Below are positions 46,890 to 59,665 of a stretch of DNA of 64,000 nt, one piece after another. The position numbers and the translations under genes are program-made. The notes beneath the pieces are model-generated. The model ran no database searches. It was not told the DNA's origin and worked only from the letters and a program-made list of their open reading frames with translations. The stretch covers positions 2,852,001 to 2,916,000 of the forward strand of contig JAETXT010000006.1 of NCBI GenBank assembly GCA_019188255.1, given 5' to 3'. Each line of letters begins with the position of its first letter. The first letter of the stretch is position 1. The stretch comes from Verticillium longisporum (lineage: Eukaryota; Ascomycota; Sordariomycetes; Glomerellales; Plectosphaerellaceae).

Positions 46890-47624
46890 GCCCGTGTATC
46901 GAACGCAAAAGGGGAGGATGATGGGTGGCAGTGGAGGAGCAGGAGCAGGAGCACCAGCAGCAGCAGGGTGTGTGTGAGGAAGTAGACGGGAGGGAGGAGG
47001 ATACCTGCGAGATGCATCTCCCCGCCCGCTCGCCCGCTGGTCAAGGGGCGGCTGTATCATAGAGACGACCCGCGTTATTCGATATCAATTCCTGCTAATG
47101 ATGCGGTCTACTGGATTCTGCCATGGGCTTTACATGGCTTGTCCGTCTTCTTATACGTGCTGTTGTTTCGCTGGACAGCTGCTGGGTCGGATACATACAC
47201 CACCATCAGTACCGCCAGCGTCTGCCGGGCAAACTCGGCACTAAGCCGCGTGCCCACTTCTGTCTACCCAAGTGAGCTGGCAGACGCCCAAACATAAACC
47301 ATCATGTTGGTTTTTTGACCTCAGGCTGTCCATCTACTGCGTGTGACTCGTTCTTTCTTGATGGCATCGGAATCATTGAGCATTGCTGGATGTATTGGAG
47401 CAGCATCTGAACGCCCCTCGGTCCTTCCCGTCTCTGTCGTGACTGTATACCAAGGTAGTAGGTACTGGGTGGATTTGGCGTCAACGGCGCCTGTCATTTG
47501 AACGAACAGCCCCTCCACTCACCTCACCTCACTCGGCCTGGGCACCTCACGTACTAAACTCGCCTCCAACCTGCATGGCCAGCCAAGCTTTGGGGCTCAC
47601 GATCGCTTTGCACCACCACACACG
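46890..47624. other. Intergenic
   Basis: 3' end of ATP15 and promoter of the NatC gene. A purine-rich GGAGCAGGAGCA stretch lies at about 46934-46966. Nothing else. Confidence 0.6.
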
Positions 47625-50340
47625 ATGGCGGCCTCGCCCGCTCTCGAGGCGTCACAAGGTACACGGAAACCAGCCCTGGTTCTTGGTTCTTGGTTCTTGG
47701 TTCTCGAGCTCGATCGCTGACCCCGTCCAGACATCTCGAGGCTCTCCCTCGAGGAAATCCGAGCTCATGAGCAGCCGAGACCCGCACCACCTGTACCAGC
47801 GTCCGCGTCGACCCCTGGCATAGTCGCATTCGACATAACGTCTCGGTTCCGGAAAGCAGCGTCAAGTGAGCATCTCTCTTTTACCGGCAAGTCCGACGTG
47901 GACCGTCGGCTGACCACATGGCAGCACTTGCACCTGGCGAGCTCGTCAAAGATGGCTTCTTCACTCTGTTTGAGTCTGTCGGTGCTCTCGAGGTTTGCTT
48001 CTCTCTCGCCGCCCCCTGCAGAGCATGCCAAGCTGATGAGGCCAACCCCAGATCATGGACCCCAAGATGGACAGCGGCTGCTTGGAGCCGGGTGAGTCCC
48101 TCGACAACGACTATGACGTATCAAAACCCTTGCTGCCCGAAGAAGTCCTCGGCATCATCGACCAGCTGCTCTGCCACGAAGTGAGCCACCCACGTATTTC
48201 GCCACGTCTCTTCACTCAGACTGATCTTGTTTTCTTCTTCTTCTTCTTCTTCGTAGATGGCCTGGCATGTCGGCTACCCTCTCTCCCAGACGGTTTTCAC
48301 ATGTGCCTATGTCGAATCGATCCTGATGCCTGCGCCCTCGACGCTCGACGAAGCACACTTTATCAGAAATCCTGCCGTCACAACGCCCTCGCCCATGCAC
48401 GCTGTGCTGCGAGCCTACTGCCTCGGTCTGCTCAAGACGTGCGGACAGGTCAACGAGAGCATCATCAACGAGCACTACTACGAGGCTCGTGCTTGGCTAA
48501 AAACAAACCCCTTGGCTCGGCTCGTCGTGCTAACAAACATGACAGGAGGAAGACTTTGTCACAAATACATACCACAGAAACCTCCTGGACAAATTTTCCA
48601 TCGAGAGCGTTCGCCAAATTATTCTAGAAACGAGCAGCCTCCTCCAAGGTCTCGAGGACTCGGTGCCCACCGACATCATCCGCGCCCTCCATGACCGGCT
48701 GCTGTTGCGACACAGTTTTCTGGCGGCCACCGACGCCATTCAGTACCGCACAGCTCCCGATCTCATCCGAGGCCCCTGGAGGGAGTCCCTCGCCATGGTA
48801 CAGGGACTGCAGAGCAGCCACGCGCTGGCAAAGGATGTCCCCGACGCTTTCAGCGCAAAGCTGCAGCGGAAGCTTGCTAGTACCATGCCGCCGCGGCCGA
48901 TCGTGCAGCTGAGCTTCGACGACGCCTTTGGGCACATCAAGCGACTCTTTGAGGATGGCGTCGAGGTTATTGACGTGCTCGAGTACCACGACTCGCAATG
49001 TCTTCAGGTAAGAGACTGTATCCAAAGGAGAAATAAAAAAAATATTTCTATCAAGGAAATGGACCTGCCTGCCGTTTGCCATGCTGACCACCAATCAAGA
49101 CCTTTGTCCTCACATTCCAGGCCAAAAAGCCCCAGGCTCTCATCTACATCCGGACGCTGCTGCAGAACTTTCTGTTCAAGGACATGGAGGTCCTCGGGCA
49201 CATGAGCATACGCATGCTACTGGACAACGACCTCGCCATCGTGGCGCTGCCGTGCAGCACGCTGCTGGACCGGGCCAACGACGACGTCGAGGCGCCGCAG
49301 GACCCGCGCTTCATCGTGGCCGAGACGATGGAGGCGTTCCGTCAAAGGCGGCGCAGCCGTACCTCGACATCCTGCGGACCTTTTGCCAGAACCGGTGTCG
49401 CGTGCGGCGCACGCTGTGCCACGTGGTCCGCGACTGGGAGAACCTCCAGTTCGAGGCCGAGGACGTGGACCAGATCCTGCAGCACCAGACGGGCGCGCAG
49501 CCCATTGTGTACCGCGCCGCCGACGGCGGGGCGTCCGTCGAGACGTTCGCCCTGTCGCTCTCGTCGTGGGCGCACCTCTACAAGCTCCGGCAGATGGAGT
49601 GGATCGTCCAGCTCGGCTTCGAGCTCGAGGTCTACCAGACCGACGAGCTCGCCGGCATGTACTGGTACCTGCAGCACCTGGCGCGCCAGCGCCTGCAGCA
49701 CGTCGAGCGCATCAAGACGTTCACCGTGCGGAGCCTGACGCAGCAGCGCGCCGGCGGCCCACGCGGCCTGACGCCGGCGACGGAGGCGCAGTTTGCCACG
49801 TCGCTCAACTTTATTCGGCTCTCGCTCCTCGACGCCGCCATCACGGCCGAAATGGCCGACGCCATGTCGTGCCTGCACACGGCGCTGCACCGCCTCGGCC
49901 TCCTCCGTCCGCAGCCGCGGCCCTACAGCACGGACGAGCTGCGGTACGAGACGCGCATGAAGCCCTTTGCCGTCATCAGCCACCCGGCGCTGCCGACGTT
50001 TGCCGAGTTCACAGTCGGCACGCGCCAGCCCGAGACGTCGACGGCGGACCTGCTGCGGCTGGCCGAGCGCGGGCTCGCCGGGTCCAAGAAGGCGCTCGAG
50101 GCCGTGGGCCGGCTGTCCGAGGCCGAGGCCTTCTCCGTCGGGTCGCACGCGCGCTGGCTGCCCGGCGTCAAGGGCGCGCTCAAGTCGTGCATCGCAACGG
50201 GGCTCGCCGTGTCGGTCCTGCAAAAGGCACTCGACAGGGCCGGCGAGGGCGGCGACCTCAAGCTCAGGGCCGAGGTGCCCACCCCTGACAAGGCCTATCA
50301 CGAATGGTGGCTCGTGCCGAGGATCCTGCCAGTGCGGTAG
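47625..50340 (+). CDS. mak10: NatC N-acetyltransferase auxiliary subunit Mak10/NAA35 (one frameshift as read)
   Basis: Seven exons: 47625-47658, 47731-47865, 47925-47992, 48052-48180, 48257-48484, 48546-49007 and 49100-50340. TLAPGELVKDGFFTLFESVG joins IMDPKMDSGCLEPGESL, the Mak10 hallmark, then LLPEEVLGIIDQLLCHE and MAWHVGYPLSQTVF. HYYE joins EEDFVTNTYHRNLLDKFS. KLQRKLASTMPPRPIVQLSF, then FLFKDMEVLGHMSIR and CRVRRTLCHVVRDW are further conserved blocks. It anchors the NatC complex at the ribosome to acetylate Met-Leu/Ile/Phe N-termini. Exon 5 appears to end GAG|GC, a GC-AG intron (48485-48545). One A is missing in the run 49344-49346 (MEAFRQ joins KAAQPYLDIL with it restored), giving about 765 aa. 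A heptamer repeat lies in intron 1. Confidence 0.88.
47678..47705 (+). repeat. Heptamer tandem repeat (GGTTCTT)4 in intron 1 of the NatC gene
   Basis: Four copies, the last with one change (ggttctc). Confidence 0.9.
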
Positions 50341-50809
50341 ATGCTCCTCTTCATGCTTGAGGGGGAGGGCAGGGCACCGCAGGCGCCGAGGCTCCTGGGT
50401 TTTCTCCCCATCTTCCCATTTCCCCCCTCTCATCCTCCTGCGACCCCTGTGAACCGCCACCAGGGGATGAATATGCCTGTGCGGTTTTTTTCGAGGGGTT
50501 TATTGACAGCAGGTCGCCTTGAAGAAGAATCATTTTTTTACTTCTTTTTTTTTTCAAATATCATAAAAGAATAATTCTCGTTACAGCCTGGCATACTAAA
50601 TTCGTGGTATTCCATCCTTCCAGTTCCGGCCCCTGTGAGCATGGGCATCACAAACTCCGTCTCAAGCGAGCTTCCAACCGTCCTCCCAGTGCGAGACATC
50701 TCATCTGATATCCGTCGCAATATACAATTTTTACACGCGTTTGATGTTCTGTCTACGTTCCATGTCAGTAATGACGCGGAGAAACATGCCGCTGTCCGAA
50801 TGAGGGCGC
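50341..50809. other. Convergent intergenic spacer
   Basis: 3' regions of the NatC and carrier genes. A T-rich run lies at about 50531-50555. No gene. Confidence 0.65.
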
Positions 50810-51888
50810 TCAAGCACGCTTCTTGGCAGCGGCAAGGCGAAGCTTGACAGTCTGCTCGTAGAGCACATCCTTGAAGGCGAAGAGAAGAGCAGCCGTCAGG
50901 ACGCTCTGGGTCACCTTGGGGCCGATGCCTGGTACTGTTTAGCGAGGGGTTCGATGCGGCTTGACAATGGTATAACGCACCCTTGTAGAGACCCTTGTAT
51001 CCCTCCTCCTTGACGACGCGGTTGATCGCCTGGAAGACGCCCTCCTTCTTCTCGCCGTGGGCGGCAACGTGCATCTGGCTCTTGACCGTGATGTAGGGGT
51101 ACGTCACGGATGTGGCAAAGAGCTTGCCCAGGGCGCCGAGGAAGAAGGCAATAGTGGGCGTCACGCGCCTCTTCTTCTCGACCGAGTTCTTCATCTGCTC
51201 AAAGAGCGTGTACTGAAGGATAGGGTTGATGACGAGGACCAGGGCGGGGATGACGCCCGCGAACAGGGCCTGGGGTCCCTCGTGCTTGAGGAGGGCCAGG
51301 AGCACGCCGAGGGTGCTGGGGGCCTTGGCCTTCTTCTTCTTCTCCACCTGGGCCTCCTCGTCGCTCTCCTTGACCTTCTCCTCCTGAGCGCGACCGCGGG
51401 TGGTGACGCGCGTGTTGACGACCCAGATGGGGTTCGTGATGATGACGGTGGCGCTACCGGCGAGGGCGCCGGCGAGCATGGACTCGACGGTCGTGAGCTT
51501 ACCGGCGACGCGGCCGGGGCGGGAGGCGGCGGCCTTCTCGAAGAAGGCGCGGGTCCATTCGTACCAGTAGTAGTAGACAAAGTTGGTGACGCTGATGCCG
51601 AAGAGGGCCGAGTTGAGGCCCGAGTAGAGGCCGGAGACACCCTCGCGCGCGATGATATTCTGCACGGCGTCGATGAAGCGAGACTCGGCGCGTTTGGACT
51701 CGACCTGGGCGCGGGTCGAAAGAGTGATGAGGGGGTAGCTGGTGGGCACGTGTCAGCGGGCGGGCGCACTTGTTCGCAGGTGAGGGTCAAGGGCAGACGC
51801 ACGTCAGAGTCATGGACAGGAGACCGCCGCCAGCGCCGGCGAGGGCGTGGGCGACGTTGTCATTCTGGGGGAGGACGGGCTTCGACAT
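50810..51888 (-). CDS. ant1: Peroxisomal adenine-nucleotide carrier (PMP47/Ant1, SLC25A17 type)
   Basis: Exons 51888-51803, 51738-50981 and 50928-50810 encode 320 aa; introns are 64 and 52 nt. It has three mitochondrial-carrier repeats. The first signature is split: SMTLT joins YPLITLSTRAQVE. The second reads NPIWVVNTRVTTRG and the third YPYITVKSQMHVAA. NPIWVVNTR and YKGLYKGIGPKVTQSVLTAA are typical of the peroxisomal ATP/AMP exchanger that feeds acyl-CoA synthetase for beta-oxidation. A charged loop (residues ~145-170, KVKESDEEAQVEKKKKAK) separates repeat 2 helices. The targeting cannot be proven from sequence; FAD and NAD carriers of peroxisomes are the nearest alternatives. Confidence 0.88.
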
Positions 51889-52982
51889 GGTGATGGTATT
51901 GGTGGAAGTGACGGCGATGGCAACAGTTTGGGGCGATGACGACGTCAGTCTCGTGGATAGCGCGTTGATGGCGTGGTGAGCACAGGTGTGGAAGACAGAC
52001 AACTGGGACGGGGCGTCAACGGGGAGATCGTAGAGGAATAGGACTCGAGGCCGAGGACGCTTGGGATGATGCTTTATTGATACTGCAAGCCCAAGGTGAT
52101 GCAAGAGAGTGAAATGATATCCCTAGTCTTGCGAGCCGAGGTCAACTCTAGTCGTGCCGACGGCAGATGCAGGGCAGGAGGCGTTCGGCATGCCACCTGC
52201 CCACCCTGCCCACCTTGCCTAGGCTTGCTAGGTAGGAGGTACCCTGCCTTGCTTGCCCACCAAAGAGGAACGTCCTGCGACACCCGATACCCGGTTATGT
52301 CATTCATGCAGATGCGGCGACCGCAGTGGGAGAAGCGGGGCACCCACCTGCCCCTACCTAGATGCCTAGGCTTGCCAGGCTTGCTAGGCTTGCTCCTAGG
52401 TACTAGGTACCGCCAGCTCTGGGGCCTTGCGAGCCTGGGGAAAGGACTTGAGGGGACATGTGAAGTGGCCCAAGCTCACCGATTCTGCAGTGCACCTCTT
52501 CTCTCCACCAACGCAAAGCCAGCAGCAGCATGAACTGTGGGCTGGAGCTCATTTACATGTACACACTGCATCACGTGTCGCCGCCCTCTACACACTTTTG
52601 ATGCCATAGTCGCTATCATAATTCCACATCGTCCTGAAGAGTTCATGCCATGCTGCCTTCCCTATTCGTACACGCCAGTAGGGATTGTATTGCCAGACAG
52701 CCCCACCACGACTGTCTTGTAGGCAGGTGGGTAAGCACAAGTGACTCGTGAACAGCATTTGGTGAAAGAAAAAACTCCATTATTGAGCGCCTGCCAGTGT
52801 CCTCTAGGCATAACTACTTGTGTACACGGTGAGCAAAAAAAAACAGGAACGACAGACCTCCCCTTCCCCTCCCCCGCAAACGAAAAGAAATCAGATCATA
52901 GCGCATCTTCAACGCCAACTATTCCAACGTCATCTAACCAACAGCGTGACGTTTCTACTCCTGCCCTCGTCCCTAACATGCG
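51889..52982. other. Intergenic
   Basis: Promoter of ANT1 (right side of its ATG) and 3' side of SNT1. Apart from the CTAGG-rich cluster, nothing coding is seen. Confidence 0.6.
52197..52411. repeat. CCTAGGCTTGC / AGGTACC word cluster
   Basis: Multiple copies of CTAGGCTTGC, GCCTAGG, AGGTAC and CTAGGTACTAGG in about 215 bases, including short inverted repeats. It is similar to the clusters at 6.5 kb and 43.6 kb. Confidence 0.8.
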
Positions 52983-53071
52983 TTACCGGCCAAAACGGTC
53001 TGGCTGCCTCTCGTAGCCATCATGGGGCCGCAGCTGACGACCCATCATCTGCTGCTGCTGTTGCTGCTGCT

Positions 53072-53102
<31 letters not shown>

Positions 53103-53472
53103 TTGTTGCGCCTCGCGGGGATCCCTGGGATCACCTCTAAGGTCCCTGTGATCCCGCACCATGTCGTTTGGTCGCATCTGCAGGTCACGCGGGTCAGGCG
53201 CATATTGAGCTTGAGGAGGACCCCGGCCATCGTAAGCTGAGACGGGTGTGTAGCTTCGGGGCGGCGCCTGGTCGCGCGGTCCTGGCGTGGCGTAGCGCGG
53301 CGGATACGCCTGCTGAGCCTGCGGAGCCATGGGCTCTGGTGCTCGAGACGTTGGTGGGAACCTGCCGGACATAGAGTGCGAGTGTTGGTGCCCGCTTGGT
53401 CCTCCATACATCGACGGCGGGCCCCGGTCGTCTCGCAGTGACAGGTGATGTTGCGCTTGCTGAGGCGGTGCT

Positions 53473-53504
<32 letters not shown>

Positions 53505-56500
53505 AGGGGGAGGCGGTGCTGCCCATGACGGCTGCTGCGACATGGATGACGGCGTCGGTGGCTTCTGCACTCCGCCGTGAGGTGATGCCCACGATGGCTG
53601 CTGGGGCGGTGCCTGCTGTCCCTGCTTCGCAACCGCGCCATGTGACGTTGGCCATCCCGCTTGCTGTTGCGGTGCCGGCGGCCCTTGGTTCATGCTATGG
53701 CCTTGTGGTCCCGATGGCCAAGCCGTCTCCCGACTGGGCGGTGGCGGGTCCCTTGGTCTCGATCCCGGGTGCTGGGATGCGTACGAAGGAGGGGGGGAGC
53801 CAGCGTGTGATGTCGGGCCCCCACCATATGGGGGATAGGCAGCCTGGCTTGTGTAGGAGTCCCGTGGCGCCTGAGGTGGGTTGGCATAGTGAAGAGATCC
53901 TGCAGGCGGGCTCGCAACTGAAGGCTGGGCGTGTTGTTGATACGGGTGCCGATAGTAGGACTCACGCTCGGATGTCACAGCTGCCTCGTGCGGTGAGACA
54001 ATGGTGGACCTTGGAGGGTTGAGGTGCTGAGCCTGCGGCGAAGCTGTATAACTCGGCTTCAGCTGTGGCATGCCGGAGGTGGCAGGTGGTGCAGACTCTC
54101 CATAGTGGTAGTTACGTGGGCTGGGGTCGGGACGCAGTTCCATACCCGTCGGCGGCGGCGGTCCAGACGAGTTTCTAAGCATGGATCCGGGGTGCGGCGA
54201 AGGGGATGGTTGCGCCGGGGTCTTAACCGGCGTGCTGGCACGTTTAGGTTGCGCAGGCGGATCATCGTTCAAAAGCTGCATAAGGCTGGACGTCTTACGT
54301 TCTTGCGCTGGACGCGGTGGAGGCGTGGCAGCCGCAACAGGCGTGGTGGGCTGGGACTGGTGCTTCGGCTGTGGAGGATACGGCTCAGACATGCGTCCTG
54401 ACATTTGTCGCTGTGCCGTGCTGATCGGTCTTTGAGCTGGAGGCGTCGAGACTGGCGGCTGAGAAGGGTCACCGAGCAAACCGCGGGGTCCGTGCTGTGG
54501 CGGCATCGGCTGTCCGAAAGGCTGGGGTACAGGGCCGGGCTGCGGGGCGGCTGCGGGCGAATCGTGAGCTTGCCGAGCTGGCGGGGGGCCTCGGATCGTG
54601 GTGGTGCACCTCGAGGGCCGGATTGATGGAGCGGGAATGAGTCGTAGTAAGAAGGAGGCTCGGCATCGGTTGGGTACCGGGGTCCGGCGTCGAAACGACC
54701 CTGTTCCGGCCGCCTAGCTTTCGGTTTCGGCTGCTGCATGTCTGGCTTCTGTCTCTCCAACGGTCTCTCCATCGGTCTCTCCATCGGTCTCTCCATCGGT
54801 CTCTCCATCGGTCTCTCCACAAGTTCTGGAGGTCCAGTCTGGAAGCGGCCACGCTCTGGGCCGCGAGGGGGCTTCTTCGGCTGCTGAATCTCTGTCTTTT
54901 GTTGTCTGTCCATTGGAGGCTCGGCTTGAGCAGGCGGTGTCGGCTGGATGGGCTGCGCTGCCGCGAGAGGCCGGGGCTGCACGTGTTCAGGTGCAGGTGG
55001 CCCAGCTGTGGGCTTCTGTGGGCCACGAAGCGGTTGCTGTAGCTGACTTGGGCCCTGGGCTTGCAGGAGCTCCTGCTCTCGGTCTGGGTATCCAAAGACT
55101 TGTTGCATTGGTGCTCTCAGCGGTCGGTTGTTGGGCGACATGGACTGGCTGACGCCTGATGGGGCCACATTGTGCTGCTGTATCTGCAGCGGAGGCTGCT
55201 GGACACCCTGTGCAAAAGGCTGTGGCGCTGCAGGTGGCGCCTGCGCGATGGGCACAGCAAACCGGCCGTACGGCTGTGACTGAGGCGGCTGAACAGGTGG
55301 GTTCTCGACAAGCTTTCCTTGGGCAATCTCTAGACCCTGTTCCCGGTTTGCAGATGATGCGAGGGGCCTGTTCTGGGTCGCTGATGCCGGATCGTACTTC
55401 TTTCGCCCCGTCTGTGTTGGAGGTGGGGGAGGCTCGGGCCGCTTTTCGCCTCGATTCTTCTTCTTGTCGGCCTCCTGAAGGAATCGCTCCCATTCCACTT
55501 TACCAGAGTCTCGCTGCCGGACGTAATAGTTCTTGACCATGACGGCCGTTTTCGAACCCATGTGTGCCGCCATGGCGTGCCAGTCTGAGCCAAAGGCTTT
55601 CAATAGGCCAGGGAACACCTCTCCCTCGGACACACTCCAGTAGCTCGAAGGTTGCACGTGGGTACGACGCTCGGTTGCTGGCTGTGGCTGGGACGTTGGG
55701 AGGGATTGGGACTGGGGTGGCTGCTGAGGCTGGGGCTGCCCAAGATCAAAAGTCGGCATTGTTGGCTGAGGAGGTGGGGGAGGCTCAGGTCGAAGGGATG
55801 GCGGTGCCATGACCTCGGATATAGTGGATGGAACAGTCGGGGCAGGCCTTTCATGGGGAACGGGTGGCTGCTGCGGTTGCAAAGGTACGGGCATGAATGG
55901 TGCCTGCATCCCAGTCGATGGGGCTTCGAGCTGGGCGGGCAGTCGGGACTCTGGAGGGTTCGGGACAGGCTGCTGGATTTCGGGATTCTGTGCGCGCGAG
56001 TCCGACCGCGATCTTCCTCGGTTTGGTCCAGCAGCAGCAGTAGCAGCAGCAGCTGCTGCAGCAGGAGCTGCGGCGAGGGCCTGGGCCGCCTTGGGTGCCT
56101 TGGGTTCCTTGTCTTTGGCACGACGCCTATTTTTCCTGCCATCGACCTTCTCCGTCCCATCACTATTCTTCCCTGACCGACGCCCAGGGGTGCCGGCAGG
56201 TGTTGCGTTATCAGAGTCGGTCGGCGGTCGCTCAAAGTCGAAGGTCGGGGCAGCTGCACGCCTGGGTCGTCTTGCACGCTCACCGTTCTCGCCGCCTTCT
56301 TGATTGTCTTCGGTCTCAGCATCTTTGTTGCCGAATTCTGAGACAAGGGCGCTCGAACGAGTCTTGGCTCTGCCTCCAGCCTTCTTCCTCTTCTTCGGTT
56401 GCTTCTTGTATCTCTCCTTCAGGTTCAGGTGCTTCTTCATCAAGTAGTAGTACAGGATACAGGTCTTGAAGTCACGCCCCTCGACGCCATCCGCAATAAC

Positions 56501-59500
56501 GCCCCACTGCTTAGGCTTATCGAGGTAGCCCCGTTCGAATTGCTCGTTCTCCTCTGCGGTGAAGTTGTTGATGGGGGGAAGAATGTTCCAAGTCGGCACG
56601 AGCTGGTCAATCGTCATGAGGCCAGAGCTGTCCACAAAGTCCTCATTGTTCCGGTCCTCGTCCGTCCAGTACATATCAGGAGGTATCGCCTCCTTCTCGT
56701 TACGGAAACGTTGTTTTTGGGCAATGGCCTCGCGTTCCTTGCGCTCTTCCTCTGCCTTGACTGATTCCTGGATTGCCCTTTCAACGTCGAGCTCCGTAGC
56801 GAAACGCCTTCCGGATGCCCGACCTTCAGGCTTCGTTGGTTCTGGCACGATAGGGACGTTGCTGGTCGTCTCTGGCGGCGGGATATTGCTGACGAATTTT
56901 CTCTGCTCTTCGTGGCAACCAGGTCGTCAGACAACGTGTAGTTGAGGTAGTCCATATACCTTTCACCATACGCTTTCCGTGCAGCATCTTGTTCTGATAG
57001 CTTCAGTAGCGATACCTTGTCAAGCTCCTCAGCAATGAAGGCGTCGACTGTTGAATCGGACTGCAAAGACTGGAGGAAGTCCTTGTCTCGGTTCCAAGCC
57101 AGACATTCGAAGTTGGGAAGACTTTCAATGGGTGGGGTCTCGAGGCGGCGTTGAGCGTCGAGACCCATCGGATCCAGCTCGTCCGACTCGGTGGAATTGT
57201 CATCGTCCTCATCATCTACTTGAGAAGGCGTGCTTGGCACGCCCTTCTCTCGTTCGATCGTTTCGATGGGCACGTTGGGAAGAGGAACCGCCTTGGGCTG
57301 CCCGGGCTGCTTCTGGGGTGGTTCGGAGCTGGCTTCCGTCGTTTCTACGATTTCTTGAACAGCATCCTTCAATGTAGCATCTGGTTCCGAAGACGGTTCC
57401 AAGACTTTTGGTGGCGCCAAGACGGTAGGCCCTGCTTCATCAATGTCCATTTCCTCCGTCTTGGGCTGTGGCTCCACTGCAGTCTCAGACGATGCTGCTG
57501 TCTCGACGCGTTTTCCCGACATGGCATCATCAACAAGGGATGCTCTGCGAGGCAAAACACTGTGAAGGACCGGTCGTGGGTCCGTCTCTTCTGTCGTGGC
57601 AGCGGCCTGGGCTTTCTCCTCTTTGGGCGGAGTCAAAGCCTCTTGTGGAGGCTGACCTAGCATCTCAACGAGACCTTCTGGCTCAGCTACAAGCTTCATC
57701 ATCGCTTCGTGGGAGGCTCTGGCATAGCGAGCAACAATGTGGTCTGGTACATCGTCTGCAAGTCCTTCTAGGCGTCGTAATTCAGCCTCTTCTTTGGCAA
57801 TTTCCGTTGCAAAGTACTCTCCAAAATCTTCATCGTCATCCGACTCTGACGGTTCGTCTGACGATGTTGCCTGCGCCTCCCGTGGCGGCAGTGCAAAGTG
57901 CACAATCGGGATGCGGAGCTTAGTTTCCTTGCGGGGGGGCGTGGGCGGAGGTGGTGTTGGCCCCTTTGTCGACGCTAGCCCAACCTCCGGGGCATGAGAG
58001 GGTACCGCTGGCTCACGGTGCTTCATTGCAGGCTTCGCATCGCCCAGCCTCTGAGCGTTTGACACAAATGGAGCAGCATCTCTATAGTCATCACCGTATC
58101 TCAAGTTCCTTTCCATGGAGGCTCTGGGGGATCTGTGATCGCGTTCCGATTTCGTCGTTACAATTTCGCCTGGTTCGGGACCTTGATAGGAACGTGCTTG
58201 GGAGTCAGGCGAGCTTGTCACCTGGTCTGCCTTTGCGTCACTGCTTCGAGGACGTCGTTCGTAGTCGCTCTGCTCTGTGCTGCCGTTGTCTGGGCGGGAG
58301 GGGAAAGGTCGTTGTTGCTGAGCAAAACTTTGGGACCGCATGATCTTCGGGGACTCCGGAACCTTTTTCCCTGCCAATGCCGGGTTGATCCATTGCTTGC
58401 TTGAAGGACGCTGCTGCTTCTGTTGCTGAGAACGTGGTCCGAGTGGGATCGGTGGGCTTCCATCTGGTAACTGCGGCTTTGATGGGCCACTGGGGGGAGC
58501 CTGGACATCATTGCCGCCCGGGTGTCCCGCAGACACAGGACGTTCGGCGTTGAAGCCTCGTGGTCCAGTGGGCGGGGCCTTCCCGGTACCTGCAGCTGCG
58601 GGCGCATCGCTCACGCCTGTGATGCGGCTTGGAACAGAGCCGAATGCTGGTGCCGAAGGAGCGACAGGAGGCGGAGAGACATCCTTGTTGTTGATCGGAG
58701 ATGGCGCCTGCGATGATTGGCCCCGCTCGAGCTTTGCTCGGAAGAGCTCACGCGGAGGCTCTCGCTCGTCTCGGGGGTCTCGGCGGGCATCAGGATCGGC
58801 CCATCGGTCGTTGCGTTCGACGCGGTCGCGTTCGTCTCGTTCGCGACCCCAGCGCCCTTCCTGAGAGCGACTGCGAGGCCCAAACCTATCGCGCTCATCG
58901 TAATAGCCGCCGCCTCCTCCTCCTCCTCCTCCTCCTCCTCCTCCTCCTCCTCTGCCACCTCTTCCGCGATCCCAGCCGCGTCCGCGATCGCGCCCTCGGA
59001 AGCCTCCACCACGGGGGAAAGGCCCTCCAAAGCCGAATGCTTGGTCGGAATTGGAGGAGCCAGCCGAAGGAGGTCCTCCATCCCTTGATCCACGTCTGGA
59101 GCGTTCTGGTTCTACCACAAGACCAGGCTCGCGGTCTCGGAACTCGCGTAGTGGCGGGGGCGGCGATCGGCCTCTGCCTGGCGAGGGTCTCCTTGCGCGA
59201 AAGTTTTCTCGGCCGTCGCGCCAATCGCGATCTCGCTCTCTCTCTCGACTCCGGTCGTCTCGGTAGTTGTTGTCTCTGCGGTCACGGAACTCGTCGCGAT
59301 CCCATCCGCGGTCTCTAAAGTCTCCGTCGCGATCACGACCTCGGTCTCTGCTGCCGTCACGGCCCCATCCTCGGCCGCGTCCTCGACCTCGTCCCCTACC
59401 GACGAAGTCGCCAGCGTGTCCACCACCTCGAGGACCAGCTGGTGGGTCAAGCAGGGCTTTCGGGCCGCGAGGTGGTTCGCGGGCTATGTTATCCCGGAAC

Positions 59501-59665
59501 GGCTCGCGGTTGTTCTGGAAAGCTGAAGCAGAGCGCGTCTCGGCTGATGATCGCCTCCTATCACCATCGCTGTACTGGGAACCTCGCTCGTAGCGCTCCG
59601 AACGCTCGCCAGGTGATCGAGACCGGCGATCGCCGTCGTATCGTGAATTGTATCTTGTTGGATTC
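52983..59665 (-). CDS. snt1: SNT1-like SANT/Myb co-repressor (two frameshifts as read)
   Basis: One very large exon from 59665 (acceptor TCTAG) to 52983, about 2227 aa, plus a short first exon I could not place. The N-terminus is RS/RD/RG-rich with a Gly run (about 58912-58955). A conserved helical block (FECLAWNRDKDFL, YGERYMDYLNYTL) precedes two SANT domains: INNFTAEENEQFERGYLDKP..KTCILYYYLMKK, and SYWSVSEGEVFPGLLKAFGSDW..VKNYYVRQR. This is the NCoR/SMRT-Snt1 arrangement, a scaffold of the Set3 histone-deacetylase complex. The C-terminus is Pro/Gln-rich with about 20 and 11 Gln runs and five ERP[ML] repeats. Two one-base losses break the frame: an A run at 56897-56900 (KSRE joins KFVSNIPPP) and a C run at 54583-54588 (RSEAP joins PPARQAHDS). 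Both sides are clearly one protein. Confidence 0.85.
54763..54816 (-). repeat. 12-bp coding repeat (Glu-Arg-Pro-Met)n
   Basis: Tandem 12-base units (plus strand cggtctctccat) inside SNT1, encoding ERPM four times then ERPL. Near-identical at DNA level, so recently expanded. Confidence 0.9.

Noticed and set aside
49342..50460. 372-codon minus-strand frame
   Set aside because: Antisense shadow of the NatC subunit gene.
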